From: Tamarix chinensis
Taxonomy: Eukaryota > Streptophyta > Magnoliopsida > Caryophyllales > Tamaricaceae
DNA: 64,000 nt
Direction: 5' to 3'
Assembly: GCA_030549775.1 (NCBI GenBank)
Contig: CM060180.1
Coordinates: forward strand, 89,009,172 to 89,073,171
Notes under the pieces: model-generated
Seen by the model: only the letters and a program-made list of their open reading frames with translations
Databases searched by the model: none
What the model was told of the DNA's origin: nothing
Translations under genes and position numbers: made by a program
Shown here: piece after piece, positions 60,371 through 64,000 of the stretch
Numbering within the stretch: position 1 is the first letter of the stretch
Layout of the letters: each line of letters opens with the position of its first letter

Positions 60371-62179
60371 TAATTTGTACATGTAACATGACAATTGATC
60401 TAATAAGCCTTCATAATATATTAGAAATGATGTTAAATAATAGAATAAGGGTTTTTGACCTTAGAATCATTTGTCTAAGTATAATCATGTATATCAAGTA
60501 TAGGGGTATTACAATAAACTGAAGTGTATCATAAGGAAAATGCACAGTTTAGGGTTGAATGGGTAATTATGGGTGTGTTATGATGGTAATTTCATAATCA
60601 TGCAAAAGGTGCCATAATTGTTAATTATACATGGAAATGTGTGTTGGTTGTGCTGGAAGTACATGTTAGGGTTTATGTGTTCATTAATTTATTTAGTGTG
60701 TAGGGTACTTGATTTCATAATTAGTAGTATATTCCGATACGATAACCTATTATGGCATGTAGATGAATAAAAATGAATTATGTGATGAAAGTAGATGTTT
60801 AGAGGAAGCCTTATCCTTAGGGACATTTTGGTCATTTTGACCTAAGGTGACTAAGTATAAGAATTAGAACCTAGGATGACTTTAATAGACTATTTCAGTT
60901 AATATGGACAATAATCTTGATAATGATTACTTAATAATGATAGAAACAAATAAAAATGAATAAGTATTTGATTGATATGTTTCTCGTGGTTATCTTAATT
61001 AAGGCATTAATAATTAAAGTGGAAGACCTCAAGATAAAAAAGGGTGGCTCTTTAGGGGTCACTACCCTAATGACATGGTTTAGCCCATGATTATTCATAT
61101 TTTTGCTAGCGTGCCTTAGTGCCCTAGCCAAGCCCTACATCTTAATCTATTTAGCTCATAAACCTACTTAGGGGGTATGTATACTTATGGATTAGGTTTC
61201 CTTGTTGGTAGGGTACTATATGTCTTCATGCACTAGTGTGACTAGGGTACCTTTGCGTCCCTAGATTGATCGTTTGGAGGATAGCATGCTGCTTGTATAT
61301 GCTGGTATGACCGGTGTACCTTTGTATCTCTAGGTTCATGATCTTACCCTCAAGTTAGATAAATGGATTTAGTGTTTTTCCTTGGAGTTGTTGTTTCCGT
61401 TCCACCTGCTGTAATAGTGGGGTCTCTATACTCACTTGGATATAATTTGAGAGATGATTATGAATAATTTTTAATTAATGGATTTAGTCCAAATAATGAT
61501 GATTAAACATATGACTTGTTGTTATGGTATGATTGTGGCCTTGGGGCCCACCTTAGATTGAGTGGTGGTTTGTGTTGATGGAGTGTGTTGTTGGGCACTT
61601 AAATTATATTATAAAGAACTTCACTTAGATTTTCTCTTGGTAAGTATAATTAATGAGAAGTGAACCTTGTGATAGATGATTCTTGAATTACATGTCCACT
61701 TAAATGTTTATTGTACTTCTTGTTATGTATATGTGTCACCTACTGTTCTTATTACCATAGTACTGAAGGATTCCTTTTGCGGGCTCTTGCCTATTCAATA
61801 GGTAGTGTCCTTTGTAGGTTAGCTCGCAGGTGCTATTTAAGATTTATTTCTAGCAAAAAGTGTAGGACTATCTGAAAATCTTTTAGGGTTTCCTTTTAAA
61901 CATTTACATTCCTTTGCTTCATGATTTTTTTCTATAACCACTTATAGTGGATTTTATTCTTATAATGTAATTAACATGCTACTCTGATTTAGTTTTGAAA
62001 TTTGGATTTATTTAAGTTGGTTCTTTTCTTTTAAGCCTTAGCACTTAGTACTAGAATAGTAGAAGGAAACTGGTTTGGTACTAAGTGTAGTGGTAGCATC
62101 CTTGAAATATACTGTATTTTCTTCTGCTCAAATTTTAATAAAACAAAAATTTTCATTAGTGAATTTTAGGGGTGTTACA
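60371..62179 (+). other. Non-coding LTR 3' half
   Basis: LTR interior with no gene. Two similar phrases, ctagtgtgactagggtacctttgcgtccctagattgatc (61232-61270) and ctggtatgaccggtgtacctttgtatctctaggttcatgatc (61303-61344), form a partial direct repeat with ~72-bp spacing. Ends in tagtgaattttaggggtgttaca. Confidence 0.5.
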
Positions 62180-62880
62180 AAAACCCTCTTGCAACACATA
62201 AGGTGCATGAGTCATATTTCCTCCATGTTATGATATTCCACAAAGTCTTCTTCTTTAAGGTATAACTCCTTGAGCATCTCAAACCTAAGCAACTTGGCAT
62301 CCGTAAGTTTAAGTATCATGGATCTCTTTGAAAGTTCATGTACTACCACATTCTCTTTTCCATGTAAGTGTTTACTAGATAACATTAAAGATTGCAATAA
62401 ACGTACCCACATGACATGTTTAGGGCTCATCTTCTTATGGATATGTAAGTACCTTCAACTCTTATGGTCCAAATGAAGACCAAAAGGTTTAGGCTTTAGA
62501 AATGGAATCCATATCTCCAAAAACCTTATGATAGCATATAACTCTTTATCATATGCAGAATAATTGAGTTTAGCACCATTCAATTGTTCAATGAAGAAAG
62601 TTATAGGCTTCTTATCTAGTTAAAGTACTCCACTAACAAACTAGTATCACACATAACTTCAGCGAGTTTATCAAAGCTAGGTAAGAACAATACCAGTGTA
62701 TTAGAGAGATTATCCTTCAACTCCTCAAAAGCTTTAGTGGATACCTCACTCCATCGGACTTATCCTTTCTGCACGATTTTTGTGATTGGCCCAACATTGG
62801 TTGAACATTATTAAGTCTTAGCTACGTCATGATTGCCTCCAATTTTGATGGATTAACCTTTACACCTTCCCCACTAACAA
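62180..62880 (-). pseudogene. RNase H and integrase start of the rightmost chromovirus
   Basis: Minus strand: STKAFEELKDNLSNTLVLFL and AEVMCDTS near 62720-62640 (RNase H start), NSIILHMIKSYML (decayed), LVFIWTIR, then the open piece 62430-62212 with VMWVRLLQSLMLSSKHLHGK, ENVVVHELSKRS and FEMLKELYLKEEDF. Ends at the LTR insertion. Many stops. Confidence 0.7.
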
Positions 62881-63860
62881 TGCAACCAAGGATTATCACA
62901 TTAGGCATCATAAAACACCTCAAGTTTACCATATAGCTTTATTTCACTCAAAATTTCCAAAATCTTTTTCAATCATATAAGATGCACTTATTAACCCTTG
63001 CTATAAATTGAAATATCATCAAACATATGAAAGATCTTAAAGCATTTCAAAAATCAAATGGCATCACCAACCATTCATATAGGTTGTATTTGGTAATAAA
63101 AGTCTTATCATCATTTAATGATACCTACTCCTTAAGTTAATATGATAGAAAACCCTAGCTCCATTCGTGATGGTAATGTTGTTCATGGTCTTGAGTTTAT
63201 GAAAATCTCCCATGTCCTATTCTTCTTAAGAACAAGTAAAGTAGGTACACAATAAGGACTCATTCATGCTCTTATATATCCCATATCCATATGATCTCAT
63301 ATTTATCTTTCTAGATTCTTTACCTCCTTAGGAGTACATCTATAAGTAGCTTTATTTAGAAAAGGCATCCTAGGCATAAGATCAATGTCATGTGTAATGC
63401 CTCTCAATAATGATAATCCAAGTGGTAGGTCTTGAGGAAAAACATCTTCAAACTCGTGCAAAAGTAGTTATAACCTCAAATCATGGCTTCTTTTCTCGCC
63501 ATGGTGTGACTCCTTCACAACGAAATCATAGGAACCACCTTCTTCCTTAATGTCTTCAATCATAGCTTGTTCTCACAAGAAGATATTCTTTAGCCCTGGT
63601 TCCCTTTTACCTCCCCATAATCACATATCAAAGGCTTCAACTAATACTTTCTCATTCATTTTCACACCATATACTCATTAAGGATACCATCATGAGACAC
63701 CATCTAATGAAATTTTCACCTCCCTATAAAAATTCATAACAAATATCCATTAGTAATGCATCACAAAACACATCATCAACATAGTGACCAATAAAAAAGG
63801 AGATAATTATGTATTTTGATACCCTTACACCTTCATATTTGTTGATCCATTACAAGGAGT
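62880..63860 (-). pseudogene. Reverse transcriptase of the rightmost chromovirus, palm partly deleted
   Basis: Lead-in HEFEDVFPQDLPLGLSLLRG, ITHDIDLMPRMPFLNKATYR, CTPKEVKNLERQI, MGYIRA.MSPYCVPTLLVLK and TWEIFINSRP are clear from 63480 to 63190. Sequence that should carry the first catalytic Asp (SKIDL...) and the KTKYGLYEW box is mostly missing between about 63180 and 63040. The second catalytic box follows as MFDDISIYSKG, then LSEIKLYGKLEVF. The RT cannot fold as a whole. Confidence 0.7.
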
Positions 63861-64000
63861 ATAGCCTCATATACTTTGTATTGGATAAACCTATCTTCTT
63901 TACTATGTATTCACTACCTGCATTCGTGCTTGAGCCACTATATAGAAACACTTTATACACACTACCACCAACCTTACACTTGGTCTTGACTTTTTTTTCT
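63861..64000 (-). pseudogene. Protease of the rightmost chromovirus (cut by window edge)
   Basis: From the right edge the minus strand reads KVKTKCKVGGSVYKVFLYSG, then STNAGSEYIVKKIGLSNTKY. LYSGSSTNAGS corresponds to the active-site IDSGSSTNVAS with the catalytic Asp replaced by Tyr. The rest of gag lies outside the window. Confidence 0.65.

Larger units (their letters stand above)
57350..62179 (+). mobile_element. Solo long (Del/Tekay-like) LTR inserted in the chromovirus integrase
   Basis: 4830 bases with start AATAATAGCCC (decayed TGTAACACCCC) and end GGGGTGTTACA, and a perfect 5-bp target duplication aaaac (57345-57349 and 62180-62184). The host integrase reading continues across it. Inside: a 288-bp junction duplication, a 1.1-kb CT-rich block (57940-59100), a 29-bp-unit minisatellite (59760-60370) and an LTR-typical 'gggacattttggtcattttg' (60819). 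No internal domain, so a solo LTR; unusually long, partly through the internal expansions. Confidence 0.82.
55928..64000 (-). mobile_element. Rightmost minus-strand chromovirus, split by a solo long LTR and cut by the window edge
   Basis: Minus-strand order from the right edge: protease (64000 to about 63860), linker and RT (63860-62880), RNase H (62880-62230) and the integrase start at 62230-62185. It resumes at 57344 with the integrase zinc region, then core (57211-56600), C-terminus (56600-56224) and 3' LTR (from 56223). The reading frame shows the cut precisely: the phrase corresponding to 'PYVLQEGF' ends at the right flank and 'FLYKQN' continues at the left flank. Same family style as the 16.3 kb element. 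Confidence 0.8.

Overview
The window looks like repeat-dense nuclear DNA of a flowering plant (probably pericentromeric or another gene-poor region). It is AT-rich, has no operon-like gene order, and nearly every coding trace belongs to a plant transposable-element family: non-LTR LINEs with DUF4283/CCHC ORF1 and EN-RT-zf-RVT ORF2, Athila-type and chromovirus-type Ty3/gypsy elements, very long Del/Tekay-like LTRs, a Tourist/Harbinger-type element, a CACTA element and a 5S-bearing Cassandra-like TRIM piece. I recognise no host gene, tRNA, rRNA array, CRISPR or bacterial feature. The species cannot be named from what is visible.

The layout is a stack of nested insertions that can be read from target-site duplications (TSDs) and broken reading frames. 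From left to right: LTR debris (1-880); a minus-strand Athila-type element (about 1250-12985) split by a plus-strand LINE (LINE-1, 4443-10749, 15-bp perfect TSD), which is itself split by a 1.39-kb TIR element (7325-8715, TAA TSD). At 14.35-34.4 kb lies a minus-strand long-LTR element with a short non-coding interior. Its right LTR (from 15783) is split by a full-length plus-strand chromovirus (16294-27512), which carries a 5'-truncated minus-strand LINE (LINE-2, about 18989-23385) between gag and protease.

At 34446-46482 a solo long LTR sits at the very end of the previous one. It contains a minus-strand chromovirus with both LTRs (34572-40608) and a 2.17-kb CACTA element (42397-44563) that holds a 5S-like/Cassandra-like segment and an exon-like piece. 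From 47.3 kb to the end is a third minus-strand chromovirus (PR-RT-RH-INT, 3' LTR), split by two plus-strand solo long LTRs: 47614-55927 (itself split by LINE-3, 50933-55898) and 57350-62179 (with a 288-bp junction duplication and a 29-bp minisatellite).

All coding regions are broken by stops, frameshifts or deletions, so they are annotated as pseudogenes. The least decayed are the 16.3-27.5 kb chromovirus (catalytic residues of RT and integrase still readable) and LINE-3 (FADD box intact). Boundaries backed by TSDs are firm. Those described as approximate rest on by-eye comparison between copies in the window.
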